Of a stretch of 64,000 nt of DNA, positions 35,244 through 44,564 are shown one piece after another. A program made the translations under genes and the position numbers. Below the pieces are notes generated by a model, which did not search any database, had not been told where the DNA came from, and worked only from the letters and a program-made list of their open reading frames with translations. Position 1 is the stretch's first letter, and every line of letters starts with the position of its first letter. This DNA comes from Paraclostridium sordellii (GTDB lineage: Bacteria; Bacillota; Clostridia; Peptostreptococcales; Peptostreptococcaceae), in NCBI RefSeq assembly GCF_000953675.1, contig NZ_LN679998.1, forward strand, positions 1,387,911 to 1,451,910, read 5' to 3'.

Positions 35244-35705
35244 ATGAATTATGAAATAGTTAATTTAGAAGAAAAACAAGTTGTTGGATTAGTTAAAGAA
35301 ACTACTAATAACAACAATAAGGCAATTAAAGATATAGGGATATTATGGGAAGGATTTTTTGTGAAAGGATATTATAAAAATATAGAAAATAAGAGAGATA
35401 ACAAGCCTATTGGTCTATATACAGATTATAAAGGCGATTTTACTAAGCCTTACAACTTTCTTTGCTGCTGTGAAGTAAATGAATCATATGATGTAAAATA
35501 TCCATTAGTAAGAAAAATAATATCAGGTGGTAAATATGCTAAGTTTATTATAAAGGGAGATGTTCAAAAGTCTGTAGGTGAGTTTTGAATGAAATTGTGG
35601 AAAATGAATTTAGATAGAAAGTATTCTTGTGATTTTGAAGAATATCAAAATAATGATGAAGATATACAAAATCAAGAAATTCATATTTATATTTCTATAA
35701 ATTAA
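35244..35705 (+). pseudogene. GyrI-like effector-binding protein, frameshifted
   Basis: The first 114 codons encode a GyrI/SbmC-like domain (QVVGLVKETT, LYTDYKGDFTKPYNF, GGKYAKFIIKGDVQKSV), stopping at TGA just after VGEF. The normal ending lies in two other frames: WNEIVENEF, then RKYSCDFEEYQNN and IHIYISIN to 35705. Two small indels near 35588 and 35620 therefore break a gene of about 150 codons. The shortened 114-residue protein lacks the last strand of the fold. Confidence 0.65.
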
Positions 35706-35771
35706 TACTGCTAGAAAAAGTCAAATTATTGCAATTGTTTTAAAACTAAGAAAGATAATAGGAGATTAAAT

Positions 35772-36392
35772 ATGAAACATGAATGGAGAAAAAAAGAAAA
35801 GTATTATTACTTACCAAAAACTAACCCTGAAATAGTAAATATTCAAGAGTTAAAATTTATTCAAATAAAAGGGTGTGGGAATCCAAATAGTGAGGAATTT
35901 TCTCAAAAGGTAGGAGCTTTATATTCATTATCTTATGCTATAAAAATGATGCCTAAAAAAGGGATAACACCAAAGGGGTATTTTGATTATACAGTATATC
36001 CTTTAGAAGGAATATGGGATTTAACTAATGAAGCAAGAGATTATGAAATCTTTGATAAAAATAATTTAGTATATACAATAATGATTAGGCAACCAGAGTT
36101 TGTAAATGAAGAAGTTTTTAAAGAAGCTATAGAAATTTTAAAAAAGAAAAATAATCCTTTATTAGATGAAGTTGAATTTGTTAGTATAGAGGAGGGTATG
36201 TGTGTTCAAATGATGCACATAGGTAGTTTTGATGATGAATATAAAAGTTTTGAAGTTATGAATAAATTTTGTAAGGACAATAATATATTAATAAAAAATA
36301 AAGCTCATAGAGAAATTTACATATCTGATTTTAGAAGAATTCCTAAGGAAAGATTAAAAACAGTTTTACGATATAGAGTTGAATATAAATAA
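35772..36392 (+). CDS. GyrI-like domain protein
   Basis: A 206-residue protein with a GyrI-like small-molecule-binding fold (LKFIQIKGCGNPNSEEF near the start, VQMMHIGSFDDEYKSFEVM in the second repeat, ending RRIPKERLKTVLRYRVEY). It has no DNA-binding domain, so it is a stand-alone effector-binding or cyclopropanoid-hydrolase-like protein of the COG4832 kind. The ATG follows ATAGGAG. The YoaP-like gene follows 29 bp downstream. Confidence 0.8.
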   Translation: MKHEWRKKEKYYYLPKTNPEIVNIQELKFIQIKGCGNPNSEEFSQKVGALYSLSYAIKMMPKKGITPKGYFDYTVYPLEGIWDLTNEARDYEIFDKNNLVYTIMIRQPEFVNEEVFKEAIEILKKKNNPLLDEVEFVSIEEGMCVQMMHIGSFDDEYKSFEVMNKFCKDNNILIKNKAHREIYISDFRRIPKERLKTVLRYRVEYK

Positions 36393-36421
36393 GAAGAATT
36401 TTATTTAAGGGGAAATATATA

Positions 36422-37180
36422 ATGAAATTAATCGATGTTAATATTGAGAATATAGATAAAGAACATATATGCTGTGCTATTTCTAATAAGAAAGACGATA
36501 TTCCAGTTTCATCAAAAAAATTATGGTTAAAAGATAGCTTTGAAGATGGTCTTGTTTTTAAAAAAGGTGATGTAAGAGGAAAAGTTTTTATTGAATACAT
36601 ACCAGCTGAAAACGCATGGACTCCTATTGATGCAAAGGAATATATGTTTATTAATTGTTTTTGGGTTTCAGGAAAATTTAAAGGGCAAGGTATAGGAAGT
36701 AGATTATTAGAAGAATGTATAAATGATAGTAAGGATAAAGGTAAAAAAGGATTAGTGGTATTAAGTTCTGATAAAAAAAGACCTTATTTATCAGATCCAA
36801 AGTATTTAAAGAAAAAGGGGCTTATTGTAGCTGATAGGGCAGAGCCTTATTTTGAATTATTATATTTACCTTTTGAAGAAAATGTATATGTTCCAAAGTT
36901 TAAAGATAGAGTAAAGTCAAAGGATATTAATGAATTAGGATTTACTTTATATTATTCTAATCAATGTCCTTTTACAGCTAAATATGTAGCTTTACTAAGT
37001 AATTATATGAAAGATAAAGATATAGATTTTCGTATAGTTAAATATGAAAATAAAGAACATGCACAAAACTCAACTACGCCATTTACAACATATAGTATAT
37101 ATTATAATGGAAAATTTATAACTCATGAAATTTTAAATGAGAAAAAACTTGAAAGTATAATTTGTAAGTATAACAAGTGA
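36422..37180 (+). CDS. YoaP-like GNAT acetyltransferase with thioredoxin-like C-terminal domain
   Basis: A 252-residue two-domain protein. The N-terminal GNAT domain (about 1-150) has the CoA motif GKFKGQGIGSRLLEE (about 87-101). The C-terminal YoaP domain (about 175-250) starts FTLYYSNQCPFTAKYV, a single-Cys thioredoxin-like active site. This matches the YoaP family of Firmicutes, whose substrate is not established. The ATG follows AAGGGGA; probably co-transcribed with the GyrI-like gene. Confidence 0.85.
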   Translation: MKLIDVNIENIDKEHICCAISNKKDDIPVSSKKLWLKDSFEDGLVFKKGDVRGKVFIEYIPAENAWTPIDAKEYMFINCFWVSGKFKGQGIGSRLLEECINDSKDKGKKGLVVLSSDKKRPYLSDPKYLKKKGLIVADRAEPYFELLYLPFEENVYVPKFKDRVKSKDINELGFTLYYSNQCPFTAKYVALLSNYMKDKDIDFRIVKYENKEHAQNSTTPFTTYSIYYNGKFITHEILNEKKLESIICKYNK

Positions 37181-37205
37181 AATAGTATTTTTTATAAAAG
37201 CTTTA

Positions 37206-37245
37206 TAAAGTATAGGTCTAAATCTAGATCTATACTTTTTTACTA
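37206..37245 (+). terminator. Terminator
   Basis: AAAGTATAGGTCT pairs with AGATCTATACTTT (one wobble) and a T run follows. Confidence 0.78.
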
Positions 37246-37310
37246 CTTTAGAAAAAATCACTTTAGAATATTAACTTATAACAAAAATTATATAGACTTA
37301 AATAATAATG

Positions 37311-37330
37311 TAAGAATTTATTAAGAATTT
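37311..37330 (+). promoter_or_regulatory. Direct-repeat operator upstream of the FtsX-type ABC operon
   Basis: TAAGAATTT occurs at 37311-37319 and again at 37322-37330, exactly 11 bp (one helical turn) apart. That is the spacing bound by OmpR/PhoB-type dimers. A -10-like TATATAAA follows at about 37361-37368. The OmpR-type regulator encoded in the same operon is the obvious candidate. Confidence 0.6.
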
Positions 37331-37386
37331 GAAAAAAATATATTAAAAATTAATCTGTACTATATAAAGTATGGAGGGGATAAGAA

Positions 37387-39732
37387 ATGTGGAAAAGGAA
37401 AATTAAACAAAAAAAGATTCAATTTATTTTAATAGCTATTATCTTAATGGTGTCATCATCTATATTTGCAATATCTATAAACCTTACAAGTACAGTAGAA
37501 GAATATACAAATGAATACTATAAAGGGGAGAATATAAAAGATATTGTAGTTCAAACATACAATAAAGACATAATTTCTAGAATAGAGGATTTTATAGAAA
37601 AAAAAGAACCTAAAGAAAATGATATAAGATATTCAGATGCCTTAATGGTAGATAGGCAAGTTTTTTTAGAAAGTAAAAATCTGGATTTAAGCATGGCAAG
37701 TTTAGTAACTTTTGAAAATAAAAAAAGTCACCCTTGGGATGTAGTAACAACAGAAGGTGAAAAAAGAGACAGACCAAGTAAGGGTACTATTTGGGTACCT
37801 AATATAATAGCAGACCATAAGGACATAAAAATAGGCGACAAATTAAGAATAAAAGATGGAAAAGAATATAAATATTTAAGTGTATCAGCGTTAGTAAATG
37901 AATCTTTAATTCCAAATTCAATGGTTGGTTCTACTAATTTATATATAAATAAAGAGGATTATAAGACGTTTAATAACCTTGTAAAATCTCATTTTATTGG
38001 ATACAACTCATCAAAAGAAGCAGAGAATGCAACTAAAGAATTAAGTACTTATATTGGAGATTCTTTTGAAGGTCTTATGCTTGATAAATGGATAACTAAC
38101 TTCGTAGCAAATTCTACAAGTATGATTACAGGTGCAATAGGAATGAGTATAGCATTATTAATATTTATTGTATCAATTATAATAATAAGATTTGTTTTAT
38201 GGAGCAACCTTTTAAAGGAATATAAATCTATAGGAGTATATAAATCTATAGGAGTATATAAATCTATTGGTTATACTTCAAAACAAATAAGAAGTATATA
38301 TTTAAAAAGTTATGGAATAGTTGGTATTATTTCTATTACTATTGGAAGCTTTTTAAGTATAGCTTTTATAAATTATATGGTAAATCTATCCGTTAAATAT
38401 ATTGGTATATATGAAGGAAATAACAATAATTTTACCTTTATATTTTTAACCATAGCTATAATGAGTTTGGTATTAATCATAAATATATATTTATTACTTA
38501 GAAGAATAAACAAAATCAATCCAGTTGAAGCATTTAGAGTAGGAGTAACATCATCTAAAGAAAAGTTTAAAAAATCATTAATCAAAGATGCCTCATCACC
38601 ATTATCTATGGCTATAAATGATATTTTCAAACATAAAAAGCAAAACCTAATTATAGTAACTATACTTTCTATGGTAATGTATGTATCAGCATTTATAGTA
38701 AGTGGAAATTACTCAATGGAAAATATAGATTATAATGCATGGAATGTGTTTGGAACAATACAAGGAGATATTGCATTAGATTTTCCAACAGGAGATGAAT
38801 CTTATGATAAAGCACTAGAAGAACTAAAAAATGATTCTAGGATATTGGAGGTAAGAGAATGTTCTTTTGATGTAGGGCAAATTGTATACTTAGACACAAC
38901 TAAATACAACATAAAAAATGCTCAAGTTATTACTACTTTAATAGACAATTATGAGAATAATGAAGGTTTTAATGTATCAATTAAAGAAGGTAGAAATCCA
39001 AAATTGAAAAATGAAATAGCACTAACAGAGCAAATTCTAAAAGATGCTAATTTAGAGATTGGAGATTATATAAAGGTAAAGGTATTAGGGGAGGAAAAGT
39101 CATTGCTAATAACTGGTAGTTATACAAGTATGATGTCAAATAACTACTCTATGAGAATGACTTTAGACATAGTGCCTAAGGATATGAGAAATAGTCTTTT
39201 AAATTTAAATCTTAACGCAACTTTAAAGGATAAGAATGATTATGATAGTGTTAAAAAAGATTATAAAGAAAAGTACGAAGTAGCAAGTGTAGACATATCT
39301 CCTAGTTTAATTGTTCAAACTGCTAAGTCGGTGGTTGAAACAATTACTCCAGTAACTAGTATTATTTTAACAGGGATATTGATATTTAGTATTTTAAATA
39401 TAATAACTCTTATAATGATGAACAATACCGATAACAGAAGAAACAATGCTATTATGAAATCCCTAGGGTTTTCGAATAAATACATTATAAGGAGGACTTC
39501 ATATAGAATTATTATACTTACAGTTATATCATCACTATTTGGATTTACTCTAAACTTAATTATATCAAAGAATATATTTAAGATAGCAATGTCAGGAATA
39601 GATGGATTAATGATTCCATATAACTTAGTTTCAGCTACAATATTATTTATTGCAATAATAACTATTTTAACAACAATAATATCAATGTTTAGTATAAGAA
39701 AAATATCCACAGTAGAGCTTATGGAAGAATAG
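37387..39732 (+). CDS. FtsX-type ABC transporter permease (two FtsX domains)
   Basis: A 781-residue membrane protein with an N-terminal anchor, a large outer loop, three helices with an FtsX core (about 250-375), another anchor (about 420), a second outer loop, and a final three-helix FtsX core (about 645-775). This is the arrangement of LolE/YxdM-like efflux or antimicrobial-peptide transporters. The coupling region carries an 18-bp tandem duplication giving YKSIGV repeats. The ATG follows GGAGGGGA. It is followed by its ATPase, an OmpR-type regulator and a VanS-like kinase, so it is probably a peptide-sensing and detoxification module. Confidence 0.87.
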   Translation: MWKRKIKQKKIQFILIAIILMVSSSIFAISINLTSTVEEYTNEYYKGENIKDIVVQTYNKDIISRIEDFIEKKEPKENDIRYSDALMVDRQVFLESKNLDLSMASLVTFENKKSHPWDVVTTEGEKRDRPSKGTIWVPNIIADHKDIKIGDKLRIKDGKEYKYLSVSALVNESLIPNSMVGSTNLYINKEDYKTFNNLVKSHFIGYNSSKEAENATKELSTYIGDSFEGLMLDKWITNFVANSTSMITGAIGMSIALLIFIVSIIIIRFVLWSNLLKEYKSIGVYKSIGVYKSIGYTSKQIRSIYLKSYGIVGIISITIGSFLSIAFINYMVNLSVKYIGIYEGNNNNFTFIFLTIAIMSLVLIINIYLLLRRINKINPVEAFRVGVTSSKEKFKKSLIKDASSPLSMAINDIFKHKKQNLIIVTILSMVMYVSAFIVSGNYSMENIDYNAWNVFGTIQGDIALDFPTGDESYDKALEELKNDSRILEVRECSFDVGQIVYLDTTKYNIKNAQVITTLIDNYENNEGFNVSIKEGRNPKLKNEIALTEQILKDANLEIGDYIKVKVLGEEKSLLITGSYTSMMSNNYSMRMTLDIVPKDMRNSLLNLNLNATLKDKNDYDSVKKDYKEKYEVASVDISPSLIVQTAKSVVETITPVTSIILTGILIFSILNIITLIMMNNTDNRRNNAIMKSLGFSNKYIIRRTSYRIIILTVISSLFGFTLNLIISKNIFKIAMSGIDGLMIPYNLVSATILFIAIITILTTIISMFSIRKISTVELMEE
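38221..38270 (+). repeat. 18-bp tandem repeat inside the permease gene
   Basis: Two exact 18-bp units (38221-38238 and 38239-38256) and a partial third (38257-38270) encode repeated YKSIGV. Relatives have a single pair of such motifs (YKxIGVLKxIG), so one unit was probably added by slippage, in frame. Confidence 0.8.
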
Positions 39733-39743
39733 GGGGAAGTGTT

Positions 39744-40499
39744 ATGAAAAGTATTATAAAAGCAAGAGGACTTTGTAAATCATTTATTTTAGGCAAAACA
39801 GCAAATAATGTGTTAAAAAATATAAATTTAGATATATATGAAGGTGACTTTACTGTAATAATGGGGAGTTCAGGTTCTGGAAAATCAACACTTTTATATT
39901 CTATAAGCACTATGGATAATCCAAGTGCAGGTAGCCTTGAGCTTTTAGGCAAGGATATAACAAATCTAAATGAAAAAGAAGCTACAGAGATTAGAAATAA
40001 ATATATCTCATTTATATTCCAAAGTATAAACTTACTTTATGATTTAACTATAAAAGAGAATATAACTTATACTGGTTATTTAAATAATAAGGATAAAAAA
40101 AGCGTAAATAAAAAAGCAGAAGAGTTAATAAATAGATTAGAATTAAAAGAAATTGAAAATAAATACCCATCAGAAATATCAGGAGGACAACAGCAGAGAG
40201 TTGCAATTGCAAGAGCTTTAATAAATACCCAAAAAGTAATATTTGGAGATGAACCAACAGGAGCGCTTAACTCTTCAACAGGTAAAAAAGTACTTGATAT
40301 TCTAACAGAGTTAAACAATGAAGGTCAATCGATAGTAATGGTAACTCATGATTTAAAAGCAGCATCAAGAGCAAGTAGGTTAATTTACTTAAAAGATGGA
40401 AGAATTGATGGAGATTTAGATCTTGGGAAATTTAATGAAAAGGATTTAGAGGGTAGAGAAGAAAAAATATTTGAATTTATAAAGAGTAGAGGTTGGTAA
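39744..40499 (+). CDS. ABC transporter ATP-binding protein (MacB/BceA type)
   Basis: A 251-residue ATPase for the FtsX-type permease upstream. Walker A GSSGSGKST (about 42-50), Q-loop FQSINLLYDLT, signature ISGGQQQRVAIARAL, Walker B VIFGDEPTGALN and switch His VTHDLKAA are all present; the PTGALN form is typical of MacB/LolD/BceA ATPases. The ATG is 11 bp after the permease stop, behind AGGGGGAAG. Confidence 0.92.
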   Translation: MKSIIKARGLCKSFILGKTANNVLKNINLDIYEGDFTVIMGSSGSGKSTLLYSISTMDNPSAGSLELLGKDITNLNEKEATEIRNKYISFIFQSINLLYDLTIKENITYTGYLNNKDKKSVNKKAEELINRLELKEIENKYPSEISGGQQQRVAIARALINTQKVIFGDEPTGALNSSTGKKVLDILTELNNEGQSIVMVTHDLKAASRASRLIYLKDGRIDGDLDLGKFNEKDLEGREEKIFEFIKSRGW

Positions 40500-40527
40500 T
40501 GGTATAATCAAAGTGGGGGTGACTAGA

Positions 40528-41214
40528 GTGAGTGATAAAATTTTAGTAATTGAAGATGATATTGATTTAGGGAATTTAATAAGAGATTATTTAAAAATAA
40601 GTGGCTTTGAAGCAATAATAGCTAATGATGGTTTAAAAGGATTAGAATTAGCTAATGAACCTGAGATAAAACTCATTATTTTAGACATCATGCTCCCACT
40701 TTTAGATGGTATTGAAGTTTGTAAAAGAATTAGAACTATATCGGAAATACCGATACTGATGTTATCAGCAAAAAGTGGAGAGATGGATAAAATATTAACT
40801 TTAGGTGTAGGAGCAGATGACTATATGACAAAGCCATTTTCTCCTATGGAACTAGTAGCAAGAGTTAAGGCACATGTAAGAAGGTACACTTCGTTTTCAA
40901 GTGAAAAGCAATCATATATAAAGCAATTTGGAGATTTAATGGTAGATTCTAAAGGATACAAGGCAATATTAAAGGGAAAGGAAGTAGCATTTACTTCTAA
41001 GGAATTTCAGATATTAGATTTCTTTACATCAAATCCATATCAAGTTTTTTCAAAGGCACAGGTATATGAAAATGTATGGGGATATAGTGAGTATATGGAC
41101 GAAAATACTATAGCTGTATACGTTAAAAGAATAAGAAAAAAGCTTGGGGAGTATGGAGAAAAATCCATTAAAACTATATGGGGAGTAGGGTATAAGTGGG
41201 AAAGTATAGAATAA
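40528..41214 (+). CDS. OmpR/PhoB-family response regulator
   Basis: A 228-residue regulator: receiver domain (about 1-115) with EDD, phospho-acceptor Asp in LIILDIMLP (about 51) and Lys in YMTKPF, then a winged-helix DNA-binding domain (about 130-225: FTSKEFQILDFF and GVGYKWE). The start is GTG 40528 behind GGGGGTGAC; an upstream GTG at 40513 is inside the site. It overlaps the kinase gene by 19 bp. Likely binds the direct repeats at 37311-37330. Confidence 0.9.
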   Translation: MSDKILVIEDDIDLGNLIRDYLKISGFEAIIANDGLKGLELANEPEIKLIILDIMLPLLDGIEVCKRIRTISEIPILMLSAKSGEMDKILTLGVGADDYMTKPFSPMELVARVKAHVRRYTSFSSEKQSYIKQFGDLMVDSKGYKAILKGKEVAFTSKEFQILDFFTSNPYQVFSKAQVYENVWGYSEYMDENTIAVYVKRIRKKLGEYGEKSIKTIWGVGYKWESIE

Positions 41215-42602
41215 AAAGCAATTATATATGTAGGAAAATCAGTATATTTACAGGATTAATATTTCTTTTTATTATGATTTCATTTATATACTCTATTATA
41301 ATTTTAAAATATGATGGTAAGGAAGAAGGAAAGAGTAATATATTAAGAATACAAACTTCAATTCAAAGAGAAAAGATTAAAGAAATGTATGAAGATAATA
41401 ATTTTAGAATGGAAAAATCATTTTATAATTATGCATTTATAAATTTAAAAGGAGAAGTTATTTTTTCTAACTTAAAAGATTTTAAAAAAGAATCTAGAGT
41501 AAATCTGGAAAATGATATAGGTTATGATAATTCTTTTATACAAAGAACTAGTGATGGTAAATTAAATAAGTTAGTTAGATATAGCACTCCATTAGTAATT
41601 AATAATGTCCAAAAAGGAACTATAATCATAGATGTGCCAATAGAAATACTAGAAAACGATTATAATTATAAAAAGCTTATACCTTTATGGATAATGTTAA
41701 TTACCATAGGATTAATTACAATTATAATAAAAAGATTGATAAAAGTAGATATGATAAATCCAATAAAAGACATACATAAAAGTGCAAAAAACATACTTCG
41801 TGGTAACTATAATTGTAAGATAAGTTATGATTATCATGGAGAAGTAGGAGAGTTTTGTCATGATTTTGAAGCTATGAGAGATGAAATAATAGTATCAAAA
41901 GAAAAAGAAGAAAGATTAAGGAGAAGTGAAAAAGAGTTATTAGCATGTATTTCTCATGATCTAAAAACACCTCTTTCCTCAATACTTGGATATGTTGAGG
42001 GTATAAGGGATGGGATTGTTTGTGATGAAGAGGGTATAAAAAGGTACTCAAATATTATAATTAAAAAATCAAAGGAACTTTCAAAATTAATAGATGATAT
42101 ATTAGAACAATCAAAAACTGAGTTAAATGAAATGAAAATTGAAAGAAAAGAAATGTATTCCAATGATTACTTAGTTGAAACTCTCATGGATATATCTATT
42201 GATGTGGCAAATAAGAATATGAAATTAAATGTTTTAGGGGAGATACCTAGGGCTTTAATTTATATAGATGAAAAAAGAATGAATCAAGTTATAAGTAATA
42301 TTATTTCAAATGCTATTAAGTATTCAGATTTAGGAAAAGTAATAGATATTTGGGTAGATGATGATATAAACAGTATTACTGTAAATATTAAGGATTATGG
42401 TAGTGGAATTAGTATTGGTGATATACCCTTTGTTTTTAATAAGTTTTATAGAGGAGAAAAGCATAGAAATACAAATATATCAGGATCAGGACTTGGGCTT
42501 TCTATATCAAAGTATATAGTTGAAACTCATGGGGGTGTTATTAAGTGTAATTCATCATTAGAAGAAGGTACAACTATTAGCTTTACTATACCTAAAATAT
42601 AG
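41196..42602 (+). CDS. Sensor histidine kinase (VanS-like, HAMP)
   Basis: A 468-residue kinase: helix 1 (about 12-35), an outer sensor loop of about 125 residues, helix 2 (about 163-182) and a HAMP linker. The phospho-acceptor motif LACISHDLKTPLSS is at about 249-262. The ATPase boxes are NIISNAIKYS, DYGSGI and GSGLGLSISKY. The start is GTG 41196 inside the regulator gene. It probably senses the substrate of the ABC transporter encoded upstream. Confidence 0.9.
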   Translation: MGKYRIKSNYICRKISIFTGLIFLFIMISFIYSIIILKYDGKEEGKSNILRIQTSIQREKIKEMYEDNNFRMEKSFYNYAFINLKGEVIFSNLKDFKKESRVNLENDIGYDNSFIQRTSDGKLNKLVRYSTPLVINNVQKGTIIIDVPIEILENDYNYKKLIPLWIMLITIGLITIIIKRLIKVDMINPIKDIHKSAKNILRGNYNCKISYDYHGEVGEFCHDFEAMRDEIIVSKEKEERLRRSEKELLACISHDLKTPLSSILGYVEGIRDGIVCDEEGIKRYSNIIIKKSKELSKLIDDILEQSKTELNEMKIERKEMYSNDYLVETLMDISIDVANKNMKLNVLGEIPRALIYIDEKRMNQVISNIISNAIKYSDLGKVIDIWVDDDINSITVNIKDYGSGISIGDIPFVFNKFYRGEKHRNTNISGSGLGLSISKYIVETHGGVIKCNSSLEEGTTISFTIPKI

Positions 42603-42638
42603 TTTGCTAATTGATTTTAATTTAATAAAAGTAGGATA

Positions 42639-42684
42639 AAAACTTCTTATAAGCCTAGCAAGGTTTGTGAGAAGTTTTTTTATT
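42639..42684 (+). terminator. Terminator of the ABC/two-component operon
   Basis: AACTTCTTATAA pairs with TTGTGAGAAGTT (two weak pairs), then seven T. Confidence 0.72.
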
Positions 42685-42798
42685 AAAGTGACAAAAACGT
42701 AAGTTAAATCCTTATTCTTATAAGATAAATCAATGGTTTAGTATATAAGTATATTTTATTATTTACCTAAGAATATAAAATAGGGGGAACTTATAAAT

Positions 42799-44010
42799 AT
42801 GAAAAAATCTAAAGCATTAATTTTATCTATAGGAGTTTTTGCTTCTTGGTAGATTATTATTTATGTATCATTGCATCTAGGTGCAAATCTAAACTTGTTT
42901 ATGAATGGAATAGGTGGGGAAGGGGAGATATTTTATTTATATTACTACTTACTAGCAGTAGCTATAACAATTATTTTTAGATTTTTTAACTGCAATATTA
43001 ATTTTAGCCTTTTTATTTTCTATAGGAAAGTTCAATTTAGTACTTATGTTAATCATTACATTGATGGCTTTATATGGAATACAAGGTGCTTATCAACCAA
43101 CTGTTCAAGCAAGTATACCACTTTTAGTAGATAGAGAGAATTTGTTACCAGGAAATGCAGTTATAAATCAAGTTAGTTCACTTGCAGGATTATTAGGGCC
43201 TATAATGGGGGAATTTTATATGGATTTTATGGATTGATATCTATTTTAATAGCAAGTATAATATGCTTTTTTATATCTGCTGCTATGGAAATTTTTATAA
43301 AAATACCTTATAAAAAGCGACAAACAACATTTAGTGCCTTTGCTATTGCAAAAGATGATTTTAAAACTAGTTTAACTTTTATTTTTAAGGATAGACCTGT
43401 AATTTTTAAAACGATTTTTATAATTTCTTGTTTTAATTTAGTTTTAAGTTCTTTGATAATGATTGGTATCCCAGTTATTATTACTCAAATATTAAATATG
43501 TCTAGTCAAGCTTATGGTGTAACTCAAGGGTTGTTAGCTTTTGGTGGACTATTTGGTGGAATTATGACTGGCGTTTTGGTAAAGAAGATTAAGATTTATC
43601 ATAGTCATATAATTTTATTAATTGCAATATTAGGGCTAGTTCCAATTGGCTTTGTAATTATGTTTAATGTAACTCCAATGACTTCTTATGTGGTTATTAC
43701 GGCGTGTTGTTTTTTAATAATGGCAGTATCTACTTTATTTAGTATTCAAATTTTAACTTTTATACAAAGTGAAACACCGAGCCATCTTACTGGAAAAGTT
43801 ATTTCATTTTGTCTGGCTATGACAATGTGTTCACAGCCTATTGGTCAAATTATCTATGGATATTTATTTGAAGTGTTTAAAGATGATACTTATATAATTA
43901 TTTTTAGGGCTGTTTTAATTTCAAGTTTAATAGCCTTTATGTCTAAAAAGATTTTTAGTAATTTGAAAGAGACCAAGGTTTATCCTGAGGTTTGTAATGA
44001 TAGAGAATAA
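42799..44010 (+). pseudogene. Decayed MFS transporter gene
   Basis: An AGGGGGAAC site and ATG 42799 open an MFS-like N terminus (SKALILSIGVFAS) that hits TAG at 42850. The segment with helices 3-4 (ILILAFLFSIGKFNLVLML to NQVSSLAGLLGP) lies in another frame to about 43225. From 43234 to 44010 the C-terminal half (about 258 codons, six helices) is intact in a third frame. At least one nonsense codon, one deletion near helix 2 and two frameshifts are needed, so the gene is dead. Confidence 0.8.
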
Positions 44011-44564
44011 ATTATCATACAAATTTTAAGTTTCTAGAGACTTACATGAAAAAGTTTAATGGTTTTTAAAATTTCATATATAAACTTTGACTAAAAATCC
44101 AAGTTTTTAAAATCTACATTATATTAATATATGTAAAGTGTTTTAGGGAGAAATTTTTTACTATAGACAATCAAAAATATAGAATTTATAATTGGAAATC
44201 ATATATGTATAAAAGATATAACAATAATATTTAGTGGGATGAAAGAGTTTATGTATATTAAATCTATATAAAGAATTTTTTATTATTAACATTGTCACAA
44301 CTGTGGGTTGTGACAATATTTTTTATTGTGAATATTTTAGAATATATACAAACTATATGTAAAATGATAAAATTAAGTAGTTAAAATTTACCAAAATATT
44401 AAGTTATTTGTAGTAAAGTTAATACACAAGAAAATATATTTTAGTAATTAATACTTGTATTTAGAAACTTATGATGTGATAAGTCGTTAATATTTAAGCA
44501 ATTAGAGTTTGACAAGTTTGAAAATACCAAAATGTATATTTAAAACAGAATCAAGGAGGAAGAA
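44011..44564. other. Non-coding interval upstream of the O-acylation operon
   Basis: No gene is supported. A clear terminator hairpin sits at 44291-44317. TTGACA at 44509-44514 is 20 bp from TATATT (44535-44540), a poor promoter spacing, so the true promoter of the MBOAT operon is not clear. Confidence 0.4.
44291..44326 (+). terminator. Terminator hairpin, 280 bp after the decayed MFS gene
   Basis: ATTGTCACAAC (44291-44301) pairs perfectly with GTTGTGACAAT (44307-44317), followed by ATTTTTTATT. Confidence 0.75.

Noticed and set aside
38221-38270. CRISPR or other spaced repeat array
   Set aside because: The units are directly adjacent, in frame, and only two and a half copies; no spaced repeats or cas genes were seen anywhere in the window.
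42871-43237. Two short hydrophobic frames as independent small membrane proteins
   Set aside because: They are pieces of the MFS gene 42799-44010 in different frames and lack ribosome binding sites.
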